Shown: positions 1 to 9,019 of the stretch, piece by piece
Numbering within the stretch: position 1 is the first letter of the stretch
Layout of the letters: every line of letters begins with the position of its first letter
NCBI GenBank assembly: GCA_963771845.1
Contig: CAVYVC010000003.1
Span: 30,368-94,367, forward strand
Direction of reading: 5' to 3'
Source: VAZQ01 sp963771845
GTDB taxonomy: Bacteria > Pseudomonadota > Alphaproteobacteria > Rhizobiales > Xanthobacteraceae
DNA length: 64,000 nucleotides
Translations under genes and position numbers: made by a program
Notes under the pieces: generated by a model
Databases searched by the model: none
Seen by the model: only the letters and a program-made list of their open reading frames with translations
Told to the model about the DNA's origin: nothing

Positions 1-257
1 GCGGGCCTGCGGCCGATGCGATCTGACAAAGGGCCAAACACCAGTTGCGCTACGGCTAGCCCCATCAGATAGAGCGAGACAGTGAGCTGAACATTGGCGG
101 GGTCGGTCGCGAATTTCGCTACCAAGCTCGGAATTGCGGGCACGAGGATGTTGAGGGAGAGCGAGCTCACCCCAGTCATGGCGATGAGCAGGCAAAGCAA
201 TCGCCATGGCATGGGTCCGCTCGCGCGTCCTCCCGGCTTGTTTGAATCGCGTTCCAT
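1..257 (-). CDS. Bcr/CflA-type MFS efflux transporter (N-terminal part, runs off window)
   Basis: The minus strand reads about 85 codons from an ATG at 257 to the window edge with no stop. After a polar N-terminus (MERDSNKPGG) come two hydrophobic segments separated by a loop, and the second ends in GPLSDRIGRRP, the cytoplasmic loop 2-3 signature of the major facilitator superfamily. The spacing, with LVFGPLSDRIG right after the second helix, is typical of Bcr/CflA drug-resistance pumps, which export toxic compounds using the proton gradient. An in-frame ATG at 212 is an alternative start. Only about a fifth of the protein is visible, so the substrate cannot be told. Confidence 0.7.
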   Translation of the reverse strand, partial: MERDSNKPGGRASGPMPWRLLCLLIAMTGVSSLSLNILVPAIPSLVAKFATDPANVQLTVSLYLMGLAVAQLVFGPLSDRIGRRP

Positions 258-289
258 TTCGCGGGCAGGAGGCCAGCTGCGATGCAGCC

Positions 290-2123
290 TCAAGACGCGG
301 CGCCAAGCGGGCGGGTTGCGGTATCAAGCCACGCGTTCGCCTGCGCATCCAGGAGGGGCGAGAGGATCTCGAACACGCAGGCGTGATATTTGTTGAGCCA
401 TTCGATCTCTTGCGCCCCCAGCATATGGTGGTCGATCAGCCGGCGATCGATGGGCGCAAGTGACAGCGTCTCAAACGCATTGAGCGGCTTTTCAGCGCCT
501 TCGACAGTTGGACCTTCAACCACCAGAACCAGGTTTTCAATACGGATGCCGTATGCGCCGGTCTTGTAATAGCCGGGTTCATTCGAAAGAATCATGCCAC
601 GTTTGAGTGCAACGCTGCCCAGCTTGGAAATGCGCGCGGGTCCTTCATGGACCGAAAGATAGCTGCCGAACTCCATGTCCGGTGCCATGGTCGAAGTCGA
701 GGCCGGCCTGCCACAAATATTCGCGTGCAAACGAGTCGAGCTGCGCCCCCGTTGTGCCATCCGGAAATACCAGGCGCGCAACCGCGATGTGGCCCTTCAG
801 CACGCGGGTGAAACGCGCGCGCATCTCTGCGGTCGCCTCTCCGACCACGACCGTGCGCGTGATGTCGGTGGTGCCGTCCTCATATTGTCCGCCGGAATCG
901 ATTAGGAACAGATCGTTGGCGGCGATGGCGCGATTGGTTGCCGTGGTCACGCGATAATGTACGACAGCCCCATCGGGACCCGCTCCCGCGATGGTCGGGA
1001 ACGAAATGTCTTTCAGGAGGCCGGTATCGCGTCTGAAACTTTCGAGCGCGGCAACGGCATCGATTTCCGTAAGCGTCCCATCGCCCGCGCGGCTGTCGAA
1101 CCAGGAGAGAAAGCGCACAACAGCCGCGCCATCCCTGATATGAGCCGCGCGTGCTCCGGCAATTTCGGTCGCGTTTTTGACGGCCTTCATCGCGGCGGTC
1201 GGATCAAGTCCGGGTACCGCCTTTCCCCCCGCGGCCGTCACCAGGCGAGCCAACGCATCCGCGCCGGTCGCCTGATCGATCCGGACTGTGCCTTTTGCTT
1301 TCCCAAGCGCCGTCAGCGCCTGCTCAAGCTCGCCCGGTGCTCGCACCTGCGCGAGCATTTCCAGGCGAGATCGCACGTCATGCGATAGCTTGCGGCCGTC
1401 GATATAGATCGCAGGCGGGCCCTCGCGGGGAACGATCGCAAAAGCGAGCGTGATCGGCGTATGAGCAACATCCGCGCCACGAATGTTGAACGTCCAGGCG
1501 ATGGCCTGGGGATCTGAAATGACCAGCGCATCGGCGCGCAGCTTGGCAAGCTCGGCGGTAATGCGGCCATGCTTTTGCTCCGCCGGCTCGCCGGCAAAGC
1601 GCAGGTCGTGCAAGTGCACGGCAGCAAGCGGCGGGCCGGGACGATCCGTCCAGATCGCGTCGACCAGGTTGGCATCGAGCGGCACCAGCTTGGCGGCGGC
1701 TGCAGCACAGGTTTCACCTATGCGCTTTGCTCCTTGAACAGTATGGAGCCAGGGATCATAACCGAGACAATCATCGGGCGTGAGGTTCTGCTCCATCCAC
1801 TCTTGCGCCTTGTCGAGATGCTCAATCGTGAACAGCGTACTATCCACCTGCTGGCTGGCCTGTAGCGTGTATCGTCCATCGACGAAGAGCACGGCGCGAT
1901 TGAGCAGAATGACAGCGGTTCCGGCCGATCCGGTAAAACCGGTCAGCCAGGCAAGCCGTTCCTCGCACGATGGCACCGACTCGTTCTGATGCCGGTCTGC
2001 GCGTGGCACAATGAATCCGGTCAAGTTGCGGCGCGCCATCTCGGTGCGCAGTGCCGCAACGCGCGGTCCGCTGGCGGCGCGCTCGGCCGGTTCGTCGAAG
2101 GATTGGAAGCGGGCCTCGAACAT
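290..2123 (-). pseudogene. pepP: Aminopeptidase P family metallopeptidase, one frameshift
   Basis: This is Xaa-Pro aminopeptidase, which removes an N-terminal residue preceding proline. The first frame runs from the ATG at 2123 to about 670 and has the N-terminal creatinase-like domains, then the metal ligands LIDSGGQY and GTTDITRT and the histidine motif HGTGHGV. The rest, with SYLSVHEGP, the glutamate motif SNEPGYY and RIENLVLVVEG, lies in a different frame ending at 290. Removing one base near 669-671 restores GHGVGSYLSVHEGP exactly as in the family, so all five metal ligands are present across the two frames. Full length would be about 610 residues, normal for the long form. Either a recent mutation or a sequencing indel. 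The gene is divergent from nothing and lies downstream of prmA on the same strand. Confidence 0.85.
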
Positions 2124-2161
2124 GGAAGCAATCTATTGTCCGGTCGCGCAAGCAGCAATGC

Positions 2162-3214
2162 TCACTTGATGCGCAGGTTGCCGCGAGCGCCTTGCGAGAT
2201 TCTATGTTTCTGGCGGTTGGGTCGATGTTGGGTCTCACCAAAGCCTCGACCCAAGCTGCGCTTGCGACCGCGGTTTGGCATTTCAAGGACGAGCGTGATC
2301 CAACCCCCAAGCGTAATGCGGCGCCTCAGAACAAGGCCGCGGGTGCGATAGCTCGCGAGCGCCGGACGGCCCTGAGCCACCAGCAGGCCCGAAAGCACCA
2401 CGCAGCCGCGCGGTGCGAGAAATCTCGCAATCGGGGTGGCGAGCTGTTTGAGCGGATCAAGCACGATGTTTGCGAGGATCAGCCTGTAAGGCGTGCGTTG
2501 GAAGAAGCGCCAGTGCGCGAGGCCGGCTGCATGCACAATCTCCACTTCGACCGACACGCCGTTCAATCGCGTGTTGTCACGCGCAACAGCAGCGGCGCGC
2601 GCATCGATATCGCCGGCAACGACCGGCCGGCGCAACGCCTTTGCCGCTGCGATGGCAAGGACCCCGCTTCCCGTTCCCACGTCGAGCACGGCGGCTTTGC
2701 TGTTGCGCGCGCTGGGACTGCCGATTTGACGTTTGTGACTGTCATGTTTTGCGATGGTGTCGAGCGCCAGCAAACATCCAAGTGTGCTGGCGTGATGGCC
2801 GGTACCGAAGGCGAGCCCGGGATCGATCTCGATGGTGCGGCGGTTGGCCGCAAAGCGACCCCGGTGGTGACTCCCGTGCACGACGAAGCGTCCCACTTGG
2901 ACGGGACTGAGCCCTTCCTGGCTTTTACGCACCCAATCCGTTGGGGGAAGCTGCTCAAATACGATCGTTTCCGCCGCGTCTTTGCCTGCAACCAACCCGA
3001 TGAGCGCGCGCACAGCCTCCTCCTGGGGCCGCGCACGAAAGTGGAGGGCAACAGACCATTGTCCCTCCGCCTCTTCCGCAACCGAGGCCGCGACGGCGCC
3101 ATCGTTGGCCGTCTCGCAGACAGCATCGTGGACACGCAAGGCCGTCCACGCGTCTGTTGTGAGCCTTGCGACCCAGGTGGCGGGGTCGCAAGCTGGAGAT
3201 AGCGGTGCTTTCAT
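2162..3214 (-). CDS. prmA: Ribosomal protein L11 methyltransferase
   Basis: PrmA trimethylates ribosomal protein L11 using S-adenosylmethionine. The translated protein has the SAM-binding loop LDVGTGSGVLAIAA, the acidic end of strand 2 (AGDIDARA), and the PrmA-type active motif LILANIVLDPL, preceded by FGTGHHAST. I start at the ATG at 3214 (MKAPLSPACDP) because the upstream in-frame sequence comes from a REP-like repeat. The family usually ends near the residues LVLEM. Here the frame continues about 40 residues into a hairpin repeat (2227-2256), so the C-terminal tail is probably acquired. 39 bp upstream of pepP, same strand, possibly cotranscribed. Confidence 0.88.
   Translation of the reverse strand: MKAPLSPACDPATWVARLTTDAWTALRVHDAVCETANDGAVAASVAEEAEGQWSVALHFRARPQEEAVRALIGLVAGKDAAETIVFEQLPPTDWVRKSQEGLSPVQVGRFVVHGSHHRGRFAANRRTIEIDPGLAFGTGHHASTLGCLLALDTIAKHDSHKRQIGSPSARNSKAAVLDVGTGSGVLAIAAAKALRRPVVAGDIDARAAAVARDNTRLNGVSVEVEIVHAAGLAHWRFFQRTPYRLILANIVLDPLKQLATPIARFLAPRGCVVLSGLLVAQGRPALASYRTRGLVLRRRITLGGWITLVLEMPNRGRKRSLGRGFGETQHRPNRQKHRISQGARGNLRIK
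2227..2256. repeat. GTTGGGTC hairpin repeat, copy 1 (inside prmA 3' end)
   Basis: Arms TTGGGTC and GACCCAA flank a 13-nt loop. Nearly the same element recurs at 14961-14985, 19470-19501 and 19520-19549. This copy is translated as the extra C-terminal tail of PrmA. Confidence 0.7.
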
Positions 3215-3229
3215 GTTGCGGTCACGTCC

Positions 3230-3344
3230 GTAGCCCGGATGATGGCATTGCGCCGCGCGCGCAATGGCGAAATCCGGGAAGGCTTTCCTGCATGTCGCCA
3301 TCGGCTCGGCGCTTTGCGCCCACCCGAGGGCTCATGCGGGCTAC
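3230..3344. repeat. REP-like palindromic repeat (GTAGCCCGG...GGGCTAC)
   Basis: The stretch opens with GTAGCCCGGAT, has the partner AATCCGGG inside, and closes with GCGGGCTAC, so its two ends are complementary. A related element lies at 12509-12586. It fills the gap between the divergent genes prmA and the MFS transporter and would form nested hairpins in RNA. Confidence 0.6.
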
Positions 3345-3413
3345 AGCAGGCTGCCTTGCAAGCATGGCCTCACGCAATGGCTGCTCAAGCGTTAGACTGT
3401 CCGCACAAACATC

Positions 3414-4631
3414 GTGCCGTCGATTGAATCAAAATCGTCCTGGATTGTCGCCGCAATCGTGCTGGTGATCCTGGCGCTCTCTTTCGGGGCGCCGTGGATC
3501 ACAATTGTCGCGCTCAAAACGATAGCAACGGAGGTCGGTGGCCAACGGTCCGTACCGGCCCTAGCAAGCGCGTTGACCTGGGTAGGCTTCGGAGCGGGCG
3601 GCATCTTCATGAGCGCCATTGCGGAACGCGTGGGCATCCGATGGACGGTCATTTTCGGGGTCTTCATGATCTGCGCCGGACTTTCCCTCTCGAGCGCGGG
3701 CAAGACCTGGCAGCTTTACCTTGGGCAAGGGCTGTTTGTCGGTTTTCTCGGCATCGGCGGAATGAATGCACCGTTCTACATCTACGTGAGCCGGTGGTTT
3801 GATCGGCGCCGCGGCTCCGCGCTCGCGCTGATTTCAAGCGGAGCCTATCTCGCCGGTGCAATCTGGCCCCCCATTTTCGAACGCGCCATTTCGTATCTCG
3901 GCTGGCGACAGACCATGTTGACCTTCGCGCTGATCGAGCTATGCGTTGTCGTCCCGCTTGCGGCCATCTTCCTGCGTGAACCGCCTGAACTACCGCGCAC
4001 CGGTGGCTTGCTCCACCCCTCGTCCTCCAAAAGAACGGTGCTGGGATGGCCGCCAAATCTCGTTTTCCTGCTGTTAGCCATGGCAGTCGTATTTTGCTGC
4101 ATTCCCATGGCCATGCCGCAGACGCACTTGCCTGCGTTCTGCACCGATCTCGGGATCCTCCCGTCACACGGGGCGGCGATGCTCTCGGTCCTCTTGGGCA
4201 CGGCATTTGCGAGCCGCCAGCTATGGGGCTGGATCTCCGATCGCTTCGGCGGGCTCAACACCGTGCTTGCCGGTTCCGCCTGCCAGATTGCAGCGATGAG
4301 CGCATTCCTGGTCACACAGGATGAGATCGGACTGTTCACGGTGGCGGCTGCCTTCGGTCTGGGTTTTGCAGGAATTATTCCGGCTTACATCCTGGCCATT
4401 CGGGAGCTGTTTCCGGCAGCGGAGGCCTATTGGCGAATTCCGGCATTCCTGCTCTCCAGCGGCGGCGGCATGGCCATCGGCGGCTGGTCGGCGGGCGCGC
4501 TCTATGATTATTTCGGCTTCTATGCACCGGCATTCGCCGCTGCCATTCTGGCCAACGCAGTCAATCTCGCGATCGTTGGCACATTGGTGTATCGTCAGAG
4601 GAAAACCTTTGCCCGGTACGCATTTTCTTGA
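3414..4631 (+). CDS. MFS transporter, OFA/monocarboxylate-like
   Basis: A 405-residue integral membrane protein with about twelve hydrophobic segments split into two halves by a charged loop near residues 190-205. The loop after helix 2 reads AERVGIRW, and the second half has the equivalent WISDRFGGLN. Substrate specificity is not visible; this layout is common in carriers of small organic anions. The ORF starts at a GTG at 3414 directly after a REP-like repeat, and no strong ribosome-binding site is visible, so the start is uncertain. The next gene, a nitrilase-fold hydrolase, begins 60 bp downstream on the same strand, which suggests uptake and hydrolysis of a nitrile or amide, by inference only. 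Confidence 0.8.
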   Translation: MPSIESKSSWIVAAIVLVILALSFGAPWITIVALKTIATEVGGQRSVPALASALTWVGFGAGGIFMSAIAERVGIRWTVIFGVFMICAGLSLSSAGKTWQLYLGQGLFVGFLGIGGMNAPFYIYVSRWFDRRRGSALALISSGAYLAGAIWPPIFERAISYLGWRQTMLTFALIELCVVVPLAAIFLREPPELPRTGGLLHPSSSKRTVLGWPPNLVFLLLAMAVVFCCIPMAMPQTHLPAFCTDLGILPSHGAAMLSVLLGTAFASRQLWGWISDRFGGLNTVLAGSACQIAAMSAFLVTQDEIGLFTVAAAFGLGFAGIIPAYILAIRELFPAAEAYWRIPAFLLSSGGGMAIGGWSAGALYDYFGFYAPAFAAAILANAVNLAIVGTLVYRQRKTFARYAFS

Positions 4632-4691
4632 CCTCACCTTTGCACGGCCTCATGTTGCGCGCGACGCGCGACACTAGATGGAGCGACGGCC

Positions 4692-5549
4692 ATGACTTTC
4701 CGTATTGCAGTAGTGCAGCCGATCTGCCACCGGCCAGGCACCGATGACGCGAACGTTGCCGAGGCGGTGCACGCGATCGAGCGCGCCGCCGGCGAAGGAG
4801 CACATTTCATTTGTTTTCCCGAAACCTATCCCGGACCGTGGCGCATGCCCGCTACTTTCGATCCCACGCCGGCGATGGTCGATGCCGCGGCCAGGCATGG
4901 GATCCACGTCGTGTTCGGCACCCTTGCGCCGATCGATAACGCCGCCGCAACAGCCTACAACCTCATCTGCATGGCCTACCCCGATGGGCGCGCGCCGGCG
5001 CGGTATCGCCGAACGCATCCGCACGGTCCCTGGATTTACACCGGCGGCACAGCATGGGAATTCCAATGGGTGCCGGGGGACGAGTTTCCCGTGTTCGAGA
5101 CTGTGCACGGGAAGATCGGGCTCGCTATGTGCAGCGAGGTCTATGTGCCGGAGGTTGCCCGCGCGCTTGCGCTGCGCGGCGCCGAACTCATTTTCATGCC
5201 GGCGGGCAAGGACAAGAACAAGTTATGGGCGACCTGGCGCACCTTGATCTGGGCGCGGGCAATCGAAAACCTTGCGATTGTTGTCACGACCCAGAATCTG
5301 TTCGATCATTTCGAACGGGGGCTTGCCATGGTGGCGGGCCCAGAAGAGATCTTGTTCGAGAGCACGATCGCGGGGACAAGCGTGGTCGACGTGAGTCTCG
5401 AGCGCGTGCGCTACCTGCGCGCAACCCGTGACGAAGTAGGTTCGTCGGCGCAATGTGCCGTGAAGCAGGGCCTGCTTGGCGCGCAATGGCAGCGTCCTGA
5501 ACTTTACGACTTGATCTATCCGCGCCCGTTGCGCGAGGCTGCGGAATAG
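4692..5549 (+). CDS. Carbon-nitrogen hydrolase (nitrilase superfamily)
   Basis: The fold hydrolyses nitriles or amides through a Glu-Lys-Cys triad. The glutamate is in CFPETYPGPW (about residue 44) and the cysteine in LAMCSEVYVPE (about residue 147). The segment that normally carries the lysine (YRKxH) reads YRRTHPHGPW here, so arginine stands where lysine is expected. Length, 285 residues, is normal. The start ATG at 4692 is preceded by a GGAGCGA sequence. It follows the MFS gene and precedes a soluble binding-protein-like gene by 47 bp on the same strand. If the Lys to Arg change is real, the enzyme may have altered or no activity, or this may be a subfamily trait. Confidence 0.85.
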   Translation: MTFRIAVVQPICHRPGTDDANVAEAVHAIERAAGEGAHFICFPETYPGPWRMPATFDPTPAMVDAAARHGIHVVFGTLAPIDNAAATAYNLICMAYPDGRAPARYRRTHPHGPWIYTGGTAWEFQWVPGDEFPVFETVHGKIGLAMCSEVYVPEVARALALRGAELIFMPAGKDKNKLWATWRTLIWARAIENLAIVVTTQNLFDHFERGLAMVAGPEEILFESTIAGTSVVDVSLERVRYLRATRDEVGSSAQCAVKQGLLGAQWQRPELYDLIYPRPLREAAE

Positions 5550-5596
5550 CATTTTGGTGAGCAAGCCCGGGCTGGCCAGAGCAAGGAAGGGGCCAC

Positions 5597-6628
5597 ATGA
5601 AAACGAGCCGCAGAGGAATCCACAACGTCAAGAAAGCTGCGAGTGGCAAGAGCGGCCGAAAGGCTAAAAAACCTGCGGCGAAGGTAATGAAGATCGGCTT
5701 TGTGCTGAGCACCAGAGACCACCCCCACCATGTGCTGGCTTTCGTGCAGGCACTGAGGGACAAAGGATGGGAGCCAAAGGGACGCAACAAAGTTTCCATC
5801 GTGTGGGCGTCGGCGCATGGCAAATACGGGTCTGCGCACGACGCGATTGAAAACCTCGCAAACAAGCACATCAGGCACCATAAGGTCGATATGATCGTGG
5901 CCGCGGGCGGCCTGATGACGGCGATAGGGGTTGCCAAGATGCTCGATAAGCTTGCTCCGGCGAAGCTTCCTTTTGTTTATCTGATAGGGCGGTCTCCCGG
6001 GGCCAGCGACCACGATGCGGCGGCGTTGTTTCACAGCCGTTACAAGGCCGGTGGTGTGGACCAGAACATGCCGGCCCAATACGAGAAAAGCTACCAGCAG
6101 CTGACATCAGCGTCTGGTGGCGCTGTGACGGCGGACAATGTCGGGCTGATCGTCAACGGCAACAATGCGATCAGCAAGCCGGAAGTCGACCTGTGGCTCG
6201 CGAATGGCCACGACGCGCGCTTCATGTATCGGGTCGAAGGCGAAAACGAGAAACAACTTTCGGCGCTTTTCCAAAAAATCAGGTCTGGTCCGCAGCCTGC
6301 TGGAATCGTTGTAAGCTGTGATCCTTACCTCCGCTCAGTCGGGCATGAGTTCGACACCGGATTGCGGGACCCGAATGGCGGCAACTTCTCAGGCTGGGTG
6401 TGTTATCCCTTCCACGAATATCTGGACCACGATCCGGCGTCCAGCACGAAAAGCATCAAGTCGGATCATACACCCCATCTTGCTACCAATGATCCGGCAT
6501 ACAAAAAGAGCGCGTATTACCAGTTGGGCATCAAGGCCGCGAGGGTGCTTGATGCGCTCAAGAAGGAGAAGAAGAAATTGAATGTCGGAACTGCGACCTG
6601 GAACGGCTCCAGGTGGGTAGCGGCCTAA
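5597..6628 (+). CDS. Periplasmic-binding-protein-like protein without signal peptide
   Basis: 343 residues. The first 30 are strongly basic (repeated K, R, G and A) and not a signal sequence; the rest looks like a type I periplasmic-binding-protein fold, with strands such as MKIGFVLSTRD, VDMIVAAGGLMTAIG and VGLIVNGNNA, and ends in a TATWNGSRWV segment. It probably stays in the cytoplasm and may bind a ligand or partner. I do not recognise a named family. An AAGGAAGGGGCC sequence upstream of the ATG is a good ribosome-binding site. Same strand as the nitrilase-fold gene, so possibly in one transcript with it. Confidence 0.7.
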   Translation: MKTSRRGIHNVKKAASGKSGRKAKKPAAKVMKIGFVLSTRDHPHHVLAFVQALRDKGWEPKGRNKVSIVWASAHGKYGSAHDAIENLANKHIRHHKVDMIVAAGGLMTAIGVAKMLDKLAPAKLPFVYLIGRSPGASDHDAAALFHSRYKAGGVDQNMPAQYEKSYQQLTSASGGAVTADNVGLIVNGNNAISKPEVDLWLANGHDARFMYRVEGENEKQLSALFQKIRSGPQPAGIVVSCDPYLRSVGHEFDTGLRDPNGGNFSGWVCYPFHEYLDHDPASSTKSIKSDHTPHLATNDPAYKKSAYYQLGIKAARVLDALKKEKKKLNVGTATWNGSRWVAA

Positions 6629-6645
6629 CCGCGGCGCACGCGCGC

Positions 6646-7653
6646 TTACTCGACCGTATCGTCGGCGATCGCGAGCAGCCCTGGCGTAATGTTCAAGTCC
6701 ATCGTTTTGGCTGTTTTGAGATTGATCACAAACTCGAATTTTGTGGGAATTTCGATTGGCATATCGCCCGGTTTGGTGCCGGTAAGAATCCGGCCCGCAT
6801 AGATTCCGGCCACGCGATATGCCGATGCGAGACTCGAACCATAGCTCATCAGTCCGCCGTCATCGACAAATTCGCGGAAGGAATACACGACGGGTATTTT
6901 GTGACTGGCCGCGAGCGCTATCAGCCGGTTGCGCACAGTCGTGAAGACCGGATCCGGGTTGAGAATGATTCCCTGCACGCCTTGATCGGCGGCGGCCGCA
7001 AAAGCGGCGTCTATTTCAGACGAAGAGGCCGCCTTCAGAGCAACAAACGGCCTCCCGGCATTCCTGGCCGCGGCGCTCACGCTTTGGATTTCCATGTCGG
7101 CGTTCAAGGACGCGGGATTCACAAGCAGGGCAACCTTCTGAATGCGGGGATCGAGATCGTAGAGCAGGCTTAGCCGTTTGGGTCCCAGCTCGTTCGCGAT
7201 AATGGACGTGCCGGTGATATTTCCCCCCGGCTTGTTGAAGCTCTCCACGAGTCCGAGTTGCACCGGGTCGAATCCGAGCACGGCCACGATCGGTATTGTG
7301 GTGGTCGCCTTCTTTGCGGCCTGTACCGACCGCAGACCGCCCGTGGCGGCGATGACCGCCACCCGGTCAACGGCGAGCTCGGCCGCGAGCGTATCGAGTT
7401 CGTCCAGATGACCTTCCGCCCAACGGTATTCCATTGCCAGATTTCGTCCATCCACGAACCCGGCCTCCGTCAAGCCCTGCTGGAACGCCTTGAGGAATTT
7501 CGAAAAAGCCCGCGGCGAACCGCTGCTGAGATAACCGATGACCGGAAATGCGCGCTGCTGCGCTGTTGCCGTTCGCGGCGAAAACGCCGCTGCACAAAGC
7601 GCACCGAGAAGATTTCGGCGATTCAGCTTTCCTATCGCCCGTCTCCGGAGCAT
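6646..7653 (-). CDS. ABC transporter substrate-binding protein (PF04392 type)
   Basis: An exported binding protein of the family annotated as ABC-type tryptophan/tyrosine or uncharacterised binding proteins. The N-terminus has two arginines, a hydrophobic stretch and a cleavage-like TATAQQ around residue 33. Family marks follow: VIGYLSSGSPRAF, AMEYRWAEGH, PIVAVLGFDPVQLGLV, NKPGGNITG and, near the end, GLLAIADDTVE. 335 residues is normal. It is convergent with the previous gene (17 bp apart) and has no permease or ATPase nearby. Four relatives lie at 26.7-34.2 kb. Confidence 0.85.
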   Translation of the reverse strand: MLRRRAIGKLNRRNLLGALCAAAFSPRTATAQQRAFPVIGYLSSGSPRAFSKFLKAFQQGLTEAGFVDGRNLAMEYRWAEGHLDELDTLAAELAVDRVAVIAATGGLRSVQAAKKATTTIPIVAVLGFDPVQLGLVESFNKPGGNITGTSIIANELGPKRLSLLYDLDPRIQKVALLVNPASLNADMEIQSVSAAARNAGRPFVALKAASSSEIDAAFAAAADQGVQGIILNPDPVFTTVRNRLIALAASHKIPVVYSFREFVDDGGLMSYGSSLASAYRVAGIYAGRILTGTKPGDMPIEIPTKFEFVINLKTAKTMDLNITPGLLAIADDTVE

Positions 7654-7798
7654 GAGCAGGGTTGCGCCTTTGGGATACGGAGCTGGCCGCAGCTATGGTA
7701 TCATAACATTGCACGGATTCCAGAGCCTGCGGCAGCTTGACACCGCGATCGAGGGAGGCCTCGGCATTTGATCTAAAAAATGCTGGAAATCTGAACTC

Positions 7799-8926
7799 AT
7801 GCGAGGCTCTGCGGAGATTGTCGGCGGCGGGATTGGCGGACTCTTCACCGGCTATATGCTGGCAAAACAAGGCTGGCGAGTTCGGATCAACGAGCGGCAC
7901 TCCCAGATCCGCGAAATCGGCGCCGGCCTCTATATGAAGAACAATGCCGTTACGTTGCTCGAGCATGTCGGCATCGCCGATATCGTTCTCAAACGCGCCG
8001 TATGTCTGCGGCGCGCTGAAATCCGTGATCACAAGGACCGGCTGCTGCAACGCCGGGTTCTCGCCGGCAGCACCCGCGCGTTCAATGTGCCGCGTTCCGA
8101 TGTCGTCCTGGGATTGGCGGAGGCGGCGCGTAGCGCCGGTGCGAGCGTTGTCACCGATGCGGCGGTTGCGCGGGTCGATCCCGAGGGGTTCGTGGTTCTC
8201 GCGACCGGTGAAGTTCGCGCGGCAGACCTGATCGTGGTTGCGAGCGGCTTCAATTCGGATTTTCGCGATCAGCTGGGGCTGACAGTTATTGCCAGGGAGC
8301 TCGCGAACGGTGCCACCCGCATGCTCGTGGAGCGCACCGATTTCGAGGCCGAGGATATCACCCGCGAATGGTGGTCCGGGCGCCGTCGCATCGGGCTCGC
8401 ACCCACAACGCCAGACCTGACGAACGTGTACATGAGTTGCCCGCAATCGGATAGGGCAGGGGTCGCATTGCCGACAGACATTGAAAGCTGGGGCCGTTCA
8501 TTTCCGATGCTTCATCCGGTCCTTGAGAAGCTGCGCGAGGCCACCGGAGCAACGCGTTATCCCTATACGTATGTCCGTTGCAGCCGGTGGTCGAAAGGAC
8601 GCGCGGCGCTGGTCGGTGACGCGGCTCACAGCATGCCGCCCACACTCGGCCAAGGCGCCGGCTGCACGCTCATGAACGCCTACGTGCTGAACGAGGAATT
8701 GTCGCGTGCGAACGATGTGCCGTCCGCACTCAACGCCTGGGAGCGAAGGATACGCCACGTCATCGACGAGACCCAGAAATGGGGACTGCGGTATGACGCG
8801 CTGACGTCGAATTGGCCGTTGTGGCTCTCCGGCGTGCGGCATGCCGTGATCTGGTCCTTCGGCCGCTTCCGCCCGCTCAATTTTAGAATGCGCATCGCCG
8901 ATCACGTCGACGTACGGGTAGCGTGA
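7799..8926 (+). CDS. FAD-dependent monooxygenase (UbiH/salicylate hydroxylase family)
   Basis: A flavoprotein hydroxylase, normally acting on aromatic substrates with NAD(P)H. The dinucleotide loop IVGGGIGGLFTGYML is at residues 7-21, and the second FAD motif GDAAHSMPPTLGQGAG is at about residue 275. The middle DG-type motif is weaker (LIVVASGFNSDFR). 375 residues is usual. The ATG at 7799 leaves only six residues before the FAD strand, so the start cannot be far downstream. The gene is divergent from the binding protein at 6646 and stands alone. Substrate unknown. Confidence 0.85.
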   Translation: MRGSAEIVGGGIGGLFTGYMLAKQGWRVRINERHSQIREIGAGLYMKNNAVTLLEHVGIADIVLKRAVCLRRAEIRDHKDRLLQRRVLAGSTRAFNVPRSDVVLGLAEAARSAGASVVTDAAVARVDPEGFVVLATGEVRAADLIVVASGFNSDFRDQLGLTVIARELANGATRMLVERTDFEAEDITREWWSGRRRIGLAPTTPDLTNVYMSCPQSDRAGVALPTDIESWGRSFPMLHPVLEKLREATGATRYPYTYVRCSRWSKGRAALVGDAAHSMPPTLGQGAGCTLMNAYVLNEELSRANDVPSALNAWERRIRHVIDETQKWGLRYDALTSNWPLWLSGVRHAVIWSFGRFRPLNFRMRIADHVDVRVA

Positions 8927-9019
8927 GGGACCTTCATGCGCAACCCGAGCGCGCCCCTGCCGCTTGCCAGCCGTGCTCAAGCTTGACCAGAAGCGTCTCA
9001 GCGTTTTAGCCTTGCGGAC

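Noticed and set aside
2051..3202. 383-codon frame on the plus strand opposite prmA
   Set aside because: Antisense shadow of prmA and its repeat; no family motif.
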